From Streptomyces griseoflavus (lineage in GTDB: Bacteria; Actinomycetota; Actinomycetes; Streptomycetales; Streptomycetaceae): a DNA stretch of 64,000 bases. A program made the position numbers and the translations under genes. The stretch covers positions 1,239,342 through 1,303,341 of the forward strand of contig NZ_BMUC01000001.1 of NCBI RefSeq assembly GCF_014649995.1, read 5' to 3'. The notes beneath the pieces were generated by a model that worked only from the letters and a program-made list of their open reading frames with translations, ran no database searches and was not told where the DNA came from. Of the stretch, positions 21,634 through 29,480 are shown in pieces; position 1 is the stretch's first letter; each line of letters opens with the position of its first letter.

Positions 21634-22247
21634 CGCCGGGCCTCCATCGCCTGGGTCAGCGCGGCGATCCCGCGCCAGGTGTGCGTCTTGACGGAGCCAC
21701 GGGAGATGCCCATCGCGGCGGCGATCTCGCTCTCCTTCAGCCCGAGCCAGTGCCGCAGCACCAGCGCCTCGCGCTGCCGGGCCGGGAGCCGCTGGAGGGC
21801 GTCGACGAGCACCCGCTGGTCGTCGTGGAGCAGCGCGGTGTTCTCCGCGGAGGTCACCGTCTCGTCGGCGGGGGCCGGCGGCTCGTGCCGGCGGGCGACC
21901 TGAAGGTGGCGGATCCGCTGCCGGGTCAGGTGGCAGACCGTGGAGCGCAGCCGGGCCTCCGCCGCCACGTCCTTCAGCCGCCGCCACTTGCGGTAGATCC
22001 GGTAGTACGCCTCGGCCACCACGTTCTCCGGGTCGTCCGCGCCGAGCAGCACGGCGAGCCGGAGCATCGAGGAGTAGTGCAGCTCGAAGAGGCGGGCGAC
22101 ACCGGCCTCCCGTTCCAGGTCCGCCGGGGCGGTGGCGGCGGGCCCGGGCGGCGCGGCCGGGGCCGCGGCGGTGGGCGGGGGCGCCGCGGGGGCGGCGGGG
22201 GCCGGCGGCGGGGCCGTCCGGACCGGTGGATGCTCTCCGCGTCTCAC
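21630..22247 (-). CDS. ECF-type RNA polymerase sigma factor
   Basis: This 205-residue protein has a low-complexity Ala/Pro-rich head (residues 1-45), then sigma region 2 (ARLFELHYSSMLRLAVLLG, EAYYRIYRKWRRL) and region 4 (LPARQREALVLRHWLGLKESEIAAAMGISRGSVKTH). The fold is that of SigE-like ECF factors. Region 2 is slightly degenerate in the DPENVVAEAYYRIYRKW segment. GTG 22247 overlaps the preceding membrane-protein stop (GTGA), and its own stop overlaps the next ATG, so the three genes form one coupled cassette. Confidence 0.87.
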   Translation of the reverse strand: MRRGEHPPVRTAPPPAPAAPAAPPPTAAAPAAPPGPAATAPADLEREAGVARLFELHYSSMLRLAVLLGADDPENVVAEAYYRIYRKWRRLKDVAAEARLRSTVCHLTRQRIRHLQVARRHEPPAPADETVTSAENTALLHDDQRVLVDALQRLPARQREALVLRHWLGLKESEIAAAMGISRGSVKTHTWRGIAALTQAMEARR

Positions 22248-22852
22248 CTGGGGTGCGCTCCCGTCCGCGGACGCCGCCCGCCCAGCAGGCGGGACGGCAG
22301 GTCGGTGGCGTCGGCGCCGCGCGGGACGCCGAGCCGGGCGAGGACCGCGGTGCCGGCCACCGCGACGGTCAGGTTGAGCAGCAGGGCCGCGACGCCCGCG
22401 CAGATCTCCAGTGGTCCGGCGCCGGCGCCGAGCGGCACGATCGAGGAGAACCCCTCGCGCACCACCAGGTACGTCCCGGCCGCCATGCCCGCGGCCCAGC
22501 CGGCCGGCCCAGCCCGCGGGTGCGGCCACCGCGTGTACGGGCCGACCGCCACCGCCGGGAAGATCTGCAGGATCCACACCCCGCCCAGCAGCACCGTGTA
22601 CGGCACCGCGAAGAAGGCGGGCGCGCCGTTGCCGTACGCCGGACCCGGTACGGCGGTGAAGGTGTACGCGGTGTGGACCGTCCCGCCGAGCAGCAGCCAG
22701 GTCCAGCCGGCGCCGAGACCGCGGACGGCGAGCGCCCAGCCCTCCAGCGAGGGCAGCCGGTCGCTCGGCCTCAGCCGCCGCGCGGTGACGGCGAGCAGCG
22801 ACGCCCCGCCGATCACGGCGAGGAACGCCGCGGTCATGGCGCCGTCGGCCAT
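22244..22852 (-). CDS. Internally deleted sodium:solute symporter-like membrane protein
   Basis: This 202-residue polytopic membrane protein resembles two separated pieces of an SSS-family monocarboxylate permease. Residues 1-92 match the N-terminal part (LLLGGTVHTAYTFTAVPG, GAPAFFAVPYTVLLG). From about 93 onward it matches the C-terminal part (LQIFPAVAVGPYTRW, AGWAAGMAAGTYLV). The central helices of a roughly 550-residue transporter are missing, yet the frame is open, so it may be a functional remnant. The ATG is at 22852. It is the first gene of a cassette with the ECF sigma factor, overlapping it by four bases. Transport activity is doubtful. Sensing is a speculative alternative. Confidence 0.8.
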   Translation of the reverse strand: MADGAMTAAFLAVIGGASLLAVTARRLRPSDRLPSLEGWALAVRGLGAGWTWLLLGGTVHTAYTFTAVPGPAYGNGAPAFFAVPYTVLLGGVWILQIFPAVAVGPYTRWPHPRAGPAGWAAGMAAGTYLVVREGFSSIVPLGAGAGPLEICAGVAALLLNLTVAVAGTAVLARLGVPRGADATDLPSRLLGGRRPRTGAHPR

Positions 22853-22983
22853 GCTTCACCGCCCCCGTCCCAGGTGGCTTCGTCCGCTACGCCGCGTCAC
22901 TCTCGCACAGAGCGTCCGCGAACGGGGAGGGGAGCGCGGGTCACCGCCCGCGGTGGTGGGGGCCGGCCACGGCGCGCGGTGTG

Positions 22984-23811
22984 TCAGACCGCGGCCGGTT
23001 CGGCCGCCTCGGCGTCCGCCTTCCGCGCTCCCGCCGTCCGGTCCCGGACCTCGCGGCGCACCAGCACCACCCAGCCGACCGGCACGGCCGCCGCGAACAG
23101 CCACCACTGGATCGCGTACGCGTAGTTCAGTGCCGCGTTCTCGTTGCCGGGGTCGCCGAGGGACTGCGGGGTGCCGTCCTTCGGCTCGGGCGCCGTCAGC
23201 GCCACGTAGCCGCCGAGCACCCGGGCGTCGAGCCGCTCGGCCTCCAGCTCGCTGTTGATCAGCATGATCTGCCGGTCGGGGAGGCCCTCGAGGTTCTTGA
23301 TGCCGCTCGCCTCGGTCGTCTCGTCGGGCATGAGCCGGCCCCTGATGGTGATCTGGCCGCGCGGCGGCGCGGGGACCTCGGGGAACGCGGTCTGGCTCGG
23401 GCCGTCCGCGGGGATCCAGCCCCGGTTGACGAGCAGCACCCCGCCGCTGTCGAGGACGAACGGGGTGAGGACGTGGAAGCCGACCTCGTCGTCGGCGTTG
23501 GTGCGGCGGCGGACGACGACCTCGTCATCCGTGTCGAAGTGCCCCTCGGCGGTCACGGTGCGGTACCGCTCGGCGCGCGTCACGGCGTGCCCCGGGGACG
23601 CCAGCCGCTCCACGGGCACCGGATCGGCGGCCAGCGCGTCGGCGACCAGCTGGTTCCGGGCGGCGCGCTCGTCGTGGCGGTCCATCTGCCAGGTGCCCAG
23701 CCAGATCATCGTGGGGATGAGGAGCAGGCCGACCAGGGTGATGATCACCCATTGGCGGGACAACAGAAAGCGGTACACCCCACGACCGTACAACTCGGCC
23801 GCGGGGTGCAT
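22984..23811 (-). CDS. SURF1 family cytochrome oxidase assembly protein
   Basis: This 275-residue protein has the SURF1 layout: a transmembrane helix near each end (about residues 20-40 and 228-250) with a soluble domain between. Motifs include LGTWQMDRHDERA after the first helix, VLLVNRGWIPA in the middle and NAALNYAYAIQWW before the second helix. SURF1 proteins assist haem a insertion and assembly of aa3-type cytochrome c oxidase. ATG 23811 is used, with AAAGGA about 13 bases upstream. GTG 23778 is an alternative. It follows the metallothionein-like gene by 18 bases and is probably cotranscribed with it. Confidence 0.93.
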   Translation of the reverse strand: MHPAAELYGRGVYRFLLSRQWVIITLVGLLLIPTMIWLGTWQMDRHDERAARNQLVADALAADPVPVERLASPGHAVTRAERYRTVTAEGHFDTDDEVVVRRRTNADDEVGFHVLTPFVLDSGGVLLVNRGWIPADGPSQTAFPEVPAPPRGQITIRGRLMPDETTEASGIKNLEGLPDRQIMLINSELEAERLDARVLGGYVALTAPEPKDGTPQSLGDPGNENAALNYAYAIQWWLFAAAVPVGWVVLVRREVRDRTAGARKADAEAAEPAAV

Positions 23812-23829
23812 TCAGGCGGGTACGTCCTT

Positions 23830-24063
23830 TCAGACCCGGTCGACGATCCCCGCCCTTCCCTCCGCGCGGGCGCAGTGGGCGCCGCAGTACCAGTGCCCCT
23901 CGGCCTCGACGCCCTGGCCGATGATCTGCACCCGGCAGTGCTCGCAGATCGGGGCCATGCGGTGGATCGCGCAGGAGAAGCAGTCGAAGACGTGCACCGC
24001 GCCCTGCGCGTGCACCTCGAAGGTCATTCCGTAGCTGTTGCCGCAGACTTCGCATGTCGCCAT
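23830..24063 (-). CDS. Cys-rich metal-binding protein (prokaryotic metallothionein-like)
   Basis: This 77-residue protein has cysteines in CEVC, FDCFSC, CEHC and the YCGAHC pair, plus several His residues. The spacing resembles prokaryotic metallothionein (SmtA/BmtA) domains and treble-clef zinc fingers: AHCAR near the end parallels the ACA of SmtA. It is cytoplasmic, with no signal or membrane segment. It probably binds zinc or copper. ATG 24063 gives the family-like MATCEVCGN start. It precedes the SURF1 gene, and CopD lies about 1.2 kb upstream, a possible copper link. Confidence 0.82.
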   Translation of the reverse strand: MATCEVCGNSYGMTFEVHAQGAVHVFDCFSCAIHRMAPICEHCRVQIIGQGVEAEGHWYCGAHCARAEGRAGIVDRV

Positions 24064-24160
24064 GGGGCACAGGGTGAGCCGTCGGCCCGGCGCGCGGCGA
24101 GCGGGCGGCAGGCGAGTCGCCCGCCAATCACCCGTCCGCAGGGTCGGCCGCGTACTCCGC

Positions 24161-25144
24161 TCAGCCCTCCGAGGCGGGTTCGACGTCCCCGAGCAGCTGT
24201 CCGAACGCCGCCTCGTCGACCACCGGGGTGCCGTACTGCCGGGCCTTGACCACCTTGGACGTGCCCGAGTCCGGGTCGTTGGTGACCAGGAGGCTGGTCA
24301 GCCGGGACAGGCTGGTCGCGACGTGCAGGCCGGCCTCGGTCGCGCGGTCCTCCAGCAGGTCCCGCTCGGTCGAGGTGTCCCCGGAGAACGCCACCCGCAT
24401 GCCCTGCTTGAGTCGTTTGCCCGGTTCGTACCGGCCCGGGTTCGGGTGGGGGCAGGCGGGCCGCTTGCGGGACGGACGCCAACTGGCGGGCCGATGGCCG
24501 CCGGGGCCCGCCTGCTGTCCGATGCGGGGCCGGTCCGTCCACTCGGTCAGCGGCAGGCACTCGTGCAGCGGCAGCCGTACGCCGCCCGCCGCCGCGGCCC
24601 GCAGACTGGGCCGGAACGCCTCCGCGAGCACGCGCGCGTCGTCCAGCGCGTGGTGCGCCCGCTGCTGGACGACGCCGAAGTGCGCGGCCAGCGACTCCAG
24701 TTTGTGGTTGGGCAGCGGGAGTCGCAGCTCCTTGGAGAGGGCGATGGTGCACAGCCGCTGCTTCACCGGTGCCTCGCCGCGTGCGCGGGCGTACTCCCGG
24801 GCGATCATCTGCCAGTCGAAGACGGCGTTGTGCGCGACCAGCACCCGGCCCTCCAGCCGGGACGCGAACTCCGCGGCGATGTCCTGGAAGAGGGGCGCCC
24901 CCTCGAGCGCCTCGCTCGTCAGGCCGTGGATCCACACCGGGCCCGGGTCCCGCTCGGGGTTGACCACCGTGTACCAGTGGTCCTCGACCTCGCCGCGCGC
25001 GTCCAGCCGGTAGACGGCCGCGGAGATGATGCGGTCGTCCCGGGCCAGCCCCGTGGTCTCCACGTCGACGACCGCGTATCCCCGCGGATACGCGGCCGGC
25101 CACACGGTGGGGGAGAGGGCTGCGGCGGTGAGGTCTTCGAGCAT
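24161..25144 (-). CDS. DEDDh 3'-5' exonuclease with C-terminal BRCT domain
   Basis: This 327-residue protein has an N-terminal DnaQ-like exonuclease (about residues 20-185): VVDVETTG supplies the first acidic pair, HNAVFDWQM the next Asp and HHALDDARVLAEAF the His/Asp. After a Pro/Arg-rich linker (about 195-245) comes a BRCT domain (MRVAFSGDTSTERDLLEDRA, SRLTSLLVTNDPDSGTSKVVKARQYGTPVV). This arrangement resembles the DnaQ-BRCT proteins of actinobacteria and suggests a role in DNA repair or proofreading rather than the main replicase. ATG 25144 is the only sensible start. It appears to be monocistronic. Confidence 0.9.
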   Translation of the reverse strand: MLEDLTAAALSPTVWPAAYPRGYAVVDVETTGLARDDRIISAAVYRLDARGEVEDHWYTVVNPERDPGPVWIHGLTSEALEGAPLFQDIAAEFASRLEGRVLVAHNAVFDWQMIAREYARARGEAPVKQRLCTIALSKELRLPLPNHKLESLAAHFGVVQQRAHHALDDARVLAEAFRPSLRAAAAGGVRLPLHECLPLTEWTDRPRIGQQAGPGGHRPASWRPSRKRPACPHPNPGRYEPGKRLKQGMRVAFSGDTSTERDLLEDRATEAGLHVATSLSRLTSLLVTNDPDSGTSKVVKARQYGTPVVDEAAFGQLLGDVEPASEG

Positions 25145-25270
25145 GGTTCACGAGGATACGGGCCCCCACCGACACTGCGGTCCGTCAGGTGCCCTGTACG
25201 GGCCGCCCGTTCGAATACCGGACATCTCCGGACGCTCCCCGGGAAACCGGATGCGCCGCCGGGGCCGCGG

Positions 25271-26269
25271 TCACCAGCGGATCGGCACCGGAAGCGCCGT
25301 CAGTAGTCCCGACACCGCGACCACCAGGGCGAGCGCGTACACCTCCGCCCGCGCGGGGGAACTCGCGCTGAGCGGGTCGGCCGCGCGGGCCAGCCGGATC
25401 CGCGCCCACAGCGCCAGGGCGGCGACGCCGGCCATGAGGACCACCTTGGCGAGCAATACCCGCCCGTACGCGGTGTCCGTCAACTGCTCGAGGATGGTCT
25501 CCGGCGGCATCCGGCGCAGCGAACTGCCCACCCCGGTCGCGGTGAGCGCGGCGAGCAGTACGGCCGCCCAGCGCGCGTAGCGTCCCAGCAGCGCGGCGCC
25601 CGCCCGGTCCCGTTTCCAGAGCCTCATGGTGCGCAGCGCGTACAGCAGGCCGCCCACCCAGAGCGACGCGCAGGTCAGGTGGACCAGTGTCAGCCCGGAG
25701 CCGATCAGCGGGCTGTACTCGGTCGTCGGGTGCGCGCGCAGCGCCTCCGCGACGATGATCGCGGCCAGGGGCCACACCTGGGTCCCGGGGCGGGCGGAGG
25801 CGGCGCACAGCGCCGCCGCGAGGAAGCCGTTGACCTCCAGCAGGGCGAGCCTGCCGTCCCGGGAGCCGTAGAGACCGCCGACGTCGATGTCGGCGAGGCC
25901 GGAGGGGATCAGGTTGCCGGTGGCCACGACGGAGGCGAGACCGAGGGCGGCCGCGAGGCCGACGCAGTTCGCCGGGGTGGACCAGCCGCGGGGCAGCCCG
26001 CGCGGAGCGCCGGGCACGGAGCGGACCAGCCGTGTGACGAACAGCTCGCCGACGGGTATCGCCAGCGCGGCGAACAGCACCGTGCGCAGCAGGGCGATGC
26101 CGCCGGTGCCGGGAGCCTCGTCCTCCCCGGTGCCGTGCAGTGCCGGGGACGGGCCGAGGAGGGGTATCAGCGCGCCCAGCGCCACCAGCACGATGACGGC
26201 GGTGGCCCGCCCGGCACCGGGGCGCCGCGCGCCCCTGTGTGCACCGGTCACCCCGGACCTGGGTTTCAT
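25271..26269 (-). CDS. CopD family copper resistance membrane protein
   Basis: This protein of about 332 residues has eight or so transmembrane helices and the CopD pattern of short polar loops and conserved His residues: TLVHLTCASLWVGGLLYAL and YGRVLLAKVVLMAGVAALALWARIRL are diagnostic. CopD proteins are linked to copper import or tolerance, often with a CopC partner, which is absent here. ATG 26269 has GGGGTGA six bases upstream and is preferred over the GTG at 26278. Its 3' end is 127 bases upstream of the exonuclease gene. Confidence 0.88.
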   Translation of the reverse strand: MKPRSGVTGAHRGARRPGAGRATAVIVLVALGALIPLLGPSPALHGTGEDEAPGTGGIALLRTVLFAALAIPVGELFVTRLVRSVPGAPRGLPRGWSTPANCVGLAAALGLASVVATGNLIPSGLADIDVGGLYGSRDGRLALLEVNGFLAAALCAASARPGTQVWPLAAIIVAEALRAHPTTEYSPLIGSGLTLVHLTCASLWVGGLLYALRTMRLWKRDRAGAALLGRYARWAAVLLAALTATGVGSSLRRMPPETILEQLTDTAYGRVLLAKVVLMAGVAALALWARIRLARAADPLSASSPARAEVYALALVVAVSGLLTALPVPIRW

Positions 26270-26345
26270 CAAAGTCACCCCAGGATCTTCACAAGATCAC
26301 AAGACCAGGGCAAGTGGCGGGCGAAATGCGCACCTTGTCCCTCCG

Positions 26346-26379
26346 GTCCGCGCGCCCCGGCGCACCGGGGCGCGCGGAC
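26346..26379 (-). terminator. Hairpin terminator after the CoA transferase gene
   Basis: A perfect 15-bp stem (26346-26360 with 26365-26379) with a 4-base loop begins 21 bases past the CoA transferase stop on the minus strand. Confidence 0.85.
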
Positions 26380-26399
26380 GGACGCGCCGTGCCCGCCGG

Positions 26400-27788
26400 T
26401 CAGGCCCAGCGTGCCGGGTCGGAACCCCAACTGCCCGGCGGACGGGCCCAGTCGCGGGGGCCGTCGGCGAACTCCACCGGGGGCAGGACGTAGCGCAGTC
26501 CGCCCAGCGGACTGTCCGTCTCCGCCAGCCACGGGCCGGGCGGCACCTCGGCGGCCCCGGGTACCCCCGGTACGTCGGCACGTCCCGTCCCTCCCTCCAG
26601 CAGCCACGCCGCCGTCCGCGCCAGGGCCACCCGTACGAGCCTGCTGCCGCCCTCGTCCGTCCGGTCGGTGAGCGCCCGCAGCACCCCGGCCGCCAGCAGG
26701 TACCCCGAGCCGTGGTCGAGCGCCTGCGCCGGCAGCGCGCCCGGCCGTCCCTGCGTCCCCTCGACGGCCGCGATCCCCGTGGCCACCTGCACCAGACTGT
26801 CGAAACCCCGCCGGCCGTCCCACGGCCCGTACGCGCCCCACGCCGACAGCTGCGCCACCACCACCCCCGGCCGCCGCCGGGCCAGCGCCCGCGGGGTCAG
26901 CCCGAACCGGTCCAGGGCGCCCGGACGGTATCCGGTGACCACCACGTCCGCCGCCGCGAGCAACTCCTCGAAGGTGCCCCGGTCCGCCTCCAGGTCCAGC
27001 CGCGCCGACCGCTTCCCGAAGCCGGTGTCGGCGTGCTGGTCGGGGAGTTCGGGCAGCCAGGGCGGGTCCACGCGCAGCACGTCCGCGCCGAGCAGGGCGA
27101 GCGTGCGGGTGGCGACCGGGCCCGCGACGACCCGGGTGAGGTCCAGCACCCGCAGCCCTGCGGCGGGCAGCAGCGGATGCCGCCCCACCGGGGGCAGCAC
27201 CCGCGCCGGGGACGCGTCCAGGCGCGCGAACTCCACCAGGGGGCGGGACCGCAGCGCCGCGGCCTGCTCGTGCTCCGCCCACTCCCCGGGCGTGCGCAGC
27301 GCGACGGCCAGACCCCCCGCCGCGTACACCGTCTCCTCGACCTCACGCGCGGAGCGCTCCGCGAGCGCCGCCGCCAGCGCCCCGGGGCCCGGCTCCGGGT
27401 CCTGCGCCAGACCCAGCGCGGCGATCAGCCGGGCCCGGTGATGGGGATAGTTGGCGTGGGTGCGCACCCACCCGTCCGCCGTCCGCCAGAACCGCGACAG
27501 CGGGGCGAAGTTCTCCGGGGCGCGCCCGCCCACCAGCAGGTGACGCTCGCTGACGAACGCCGTCGCCACCGCCCCGTCGTCCACCCGCACCCGCGGCACC
27601 CCGCCACCGCCCGCGCGCCGCGCCCCGAGCTCGGCGGCGGCCAGCGCGCACGCGCCCACACAGGCACGCGCCGCTTCCCGTACGGGCAGACGCGCCGGCA
27701 GCGCCCCGGGCCGTTCGACGGCGGACACGCGGGAGAGGAGAGCGGGATCGCCGCCCAGGGCGGACCAGACGAACGCGGTATCGATCAT
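26400..27788 (-). CDS. CaiB/BaiF family CoA transferase
   Basis: This 462-residue cytoplasmic protein is related to class III CoA transferases. The core Rossmann-like segment with LRVLDLTRVVAGPVATRTLALLGADVLRVD lies in the second half (about residues 205-233), and the catalytic Asp is expected in LDLTRVVAGP. The first 200 residues resemble the C-terminal half of the family (FWRTADGWVRTHANYPHHRARL), so the usual order looks permuted, or the protein derives from a duplicated ancestor. ATG 27788 is chosen; the ribosome-binding site is weak, and ATG 27806 is an alternative. The substrate is unknown. Confidence 0.85.
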   Translation of the reverse strand: MIDTAFVWSALGGDPALLSRVSAVERPGALPARLPVREAARACVGACALAAAELGARRAGGGGVPRVRVDDGAVATAFVSERHLLVGGRAPENFAPLSRFWRTADGWVRTHANYPHHRARLIAALGLAQDPEPGPGALAAALAERSAREVEETVYAAGGLAVALRTPGEWAEHEQAAALRSRPLVEFARLDASPARVLPPVGRHPLLPAAGLRVLDLTRVVAGPVATRTLALLGADVLRVDPPWLPELPDQHADTGFGKRSARLDLEADRGTFEELLAAADVVVTGYRPGALDRFGLTPRALARRRPGVVVAQLSAWGAYGPWDGRRGFDSLVQVATGIAAVEGTQGRPGALPAQALDHGSGYLLAAGVLRALTDRTDEGGSRLVRVALARTAAWLLEGGTGRADVPGVPGAAEVPPGPWLAETDSPLGGLRYVLPPVEFADGPRDWARPPGSWGSDPARWA

Positions 27789-27840
27789 GACGGAAGTGTG
27801 CGGCATCGGCTCCGGCGCGACGAGGGGCCCGGCAGACGGC

Positions 27841-27872
27841 CGAGGGGCCGGGCGCATCCGCCCGGCCCCTCG
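27841..27872 (-). terminator. Hairpin terminator after the subtilisin pair
   Basis: A perfect 14-bp stem (CGAGGGGCCGGGCG at 27841-27854 with its complement at 27859-27872) and 4-base loop lie 20 bases past the subtilisin stop on the minus strand. Confidence 0.85.
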
Positions 27873-27892
27873 CCGTCACACCTCCCGCCGGA

Positions 27893-29425
27893 CTACCGCG
27901 TCACCGCGTCCAGCGCGTCGGCCATGCCCCAGCCGTAGAAACCGTTGCGGTTCTTCGGACCCTCGCACACCGCGTCGACCTTGCCGTCGCCGTTGATGTC
28001 GTACGGGTCCGTGCACGCCGTGGCGTCGGCCTGCGCGTACAGCAGGGCCTTCACCATCGCCGGCGGAGCGTACGGATGCGTCGACTTGATCAGCGCGGCG
28101 ACACCCGCGACGTGCGGGGACGCCATCGACGTACCCGCCATGTAACCCCACCGGCCGCCGGGCAGCGTGCCCAGGATGAGGCCGCTGGTGGCGGGCGGGG
28201 CCGGGGTCTGATAGGCCGTCGAGTCGCCGCCGGGCGCGGCGATGTCGATGACACCCCGCCCGTAGTTGGAGAACGACGACTTCAGACCCTTGGCGCCGGT
28301 CGACGCCACCGTCACGACACCCGGCAGCTGCGTCGGGATGTCGAGGCACTCGGAGGGGTCGATCACCCGCTCCGAGGGGGTGCCGTCGTTCGGCGAGACC
28401 GGGTCGGTGATCTCGTCGGCCGCGAGGTCGTAGTTCTCGTTGCCGGCCGCCGCCACGTTGACCGCGCCCTTGCGCTCCGCGTACCGCGTGGCCCGGGTGA
28501 CGGCCTCGAGGAGCGCCTTCTGGTCCGGGTCGTCCGCGCAGTTGAAGTACCAGGGGTCGGTGTAATAGCTGTTGTTGGTGACGTCGACCCCGTGCTCGGC
28601 CGCCCACATGAAGCCGCACACCACGGCCTCGGTGTAGAAGTAGCCGTCCGGGTTCGACACCTTGATGCCGGAGACCTTCACACCGGGCGCCACACCGGTC
28701 ATGCCGACGCCGTTCTTGGCGGCGGCGATCTCACCGGCGACGTGCGTGCCGTGCGGGCTCTCCTGCGCGCCCGGACGCCAGGCGCCCTCGCTCGTGTCCG
28801 GCTTGCCCGTCACGCAGTTGACCGACGCGGCCCGGTCGAAGTTCGGCGCGATGTCCGGGTGGGTGTCGTCCACACCGGTGTCGATGACCGCGACGGTGAC
28901 CTTCGGGCTGCCCAGCGACTTCTCGTGCGCCTTGTCCGCCTTGATGGCGGGCAGGTCCCACTGCAGGCCCTGGAGCGGGTCCTCGCCGGCCGCGGCCTCC
29001 GCCTGCGCCTCGGCCACCTCGGAGGCGCTGAGCACCTTCGGGGTGACCGTGTCCTGGGTGGCCGCCGACGGCAGCGGCGCGTTGCGGGTGGCACCGGCCG
29101 ACTCCACGCCGCGCACCGACCGGATGGTCTTCGCGAAATCGGCGTTCGAGGAGTGGACGACGACGACGCCGATCTTCTCGTACGTCGCCACGATCGTGCC
29201 GCCGGCCCGGGTGATCGCCTTCTTCACGTGCGCCGGCGCGCCGTGCCCGCCCCGGACGTTGACCACGTAGCTGAGCGGGGTCGCGTCGGCGGCGGACGCG
29301 GCCGGCCGGTCCTGCGCCGGGGCGGCGGTGGCCGCGGTACCGGGCAGCAGCGCGAGCGCGGTCGCCATGGCCATCCCGGCCGGGACGACGAGCGCCCGGC
29401 GGTGGCGCGGATGAGACGCTGTCAT
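27893..29425 (-). CDS. Secreted subtilisin-like S8 serine protease (copy 1)
   Basis: This 510-residue pre-pro-protease has a Sec signal peptide at about residues 1-33 (ending TAATAAPA), an I9-type inhibitor propeptide (TPLSYVVNVRGG to about 130) and an S8 catalytic domain. The triad is Asp about 181 (VIDTGVDDTHPD), His about 226 (HGTHVAGE) and Ser about 433 (GTSMASPH). The C-terminus has a Ca-binding EF-like loop, DINGDGKVD. ATG 29425 follows CTGGAGA. It lies 55 bases downstream of a close paralogue in the same orientation and is followed by a strong terminator. It probably processes extracellular proteins during growth or development. Confidence 0.95.
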   Translation of the reverse strand: MTASHPRHRRALVVPAGMAMATALALLPGTAATAAPAQDRPAASAADATPLSYVVNVRGGHGAPAHVKKAITRAGGTIVATYEKIGVVVVHSSNADFAKTIRSVRGVESAGATRNAPLPSAATQDTVTPKVLSASEVAEAQAEAAAGEDPLQGLQWDLPAIKADKAHEKSLGSPKVTVAVIDTGVDDTHPDIAPNFDRAASVNCVTGKPDTSEGAWRPGAQESPHGTHVAGEIAAAKNGVGMTGVAPGVKVSGIKVSNPDGYFYTEAVVCGFMWAAEHGVDVTNNSYYTDPWYFNCADDPDQKALLEAVTRATRYAERKGAVNVAAAGNENYDLAADEITDPVSPNDGTPSERVIDPSECLDIPTQLPGVVTVASTGAKGLKSSFSNYGRGVIDIAAPGGDSTAYQTPAPPATSGLILGTLPGGRWGYMAGTSMASPHVAGVAALIKSTHPYAPPAMVKALLYAQADATACTDPYDINGDGKVDAVCEGPKNRNGFYGWGMADALDAVTR

Positions 29426-29480
29426 GAAGTCTCCAGTTCGTTCACTGTTGCGGGCGGACGGGACGCGCCGGGGCGCGCGC

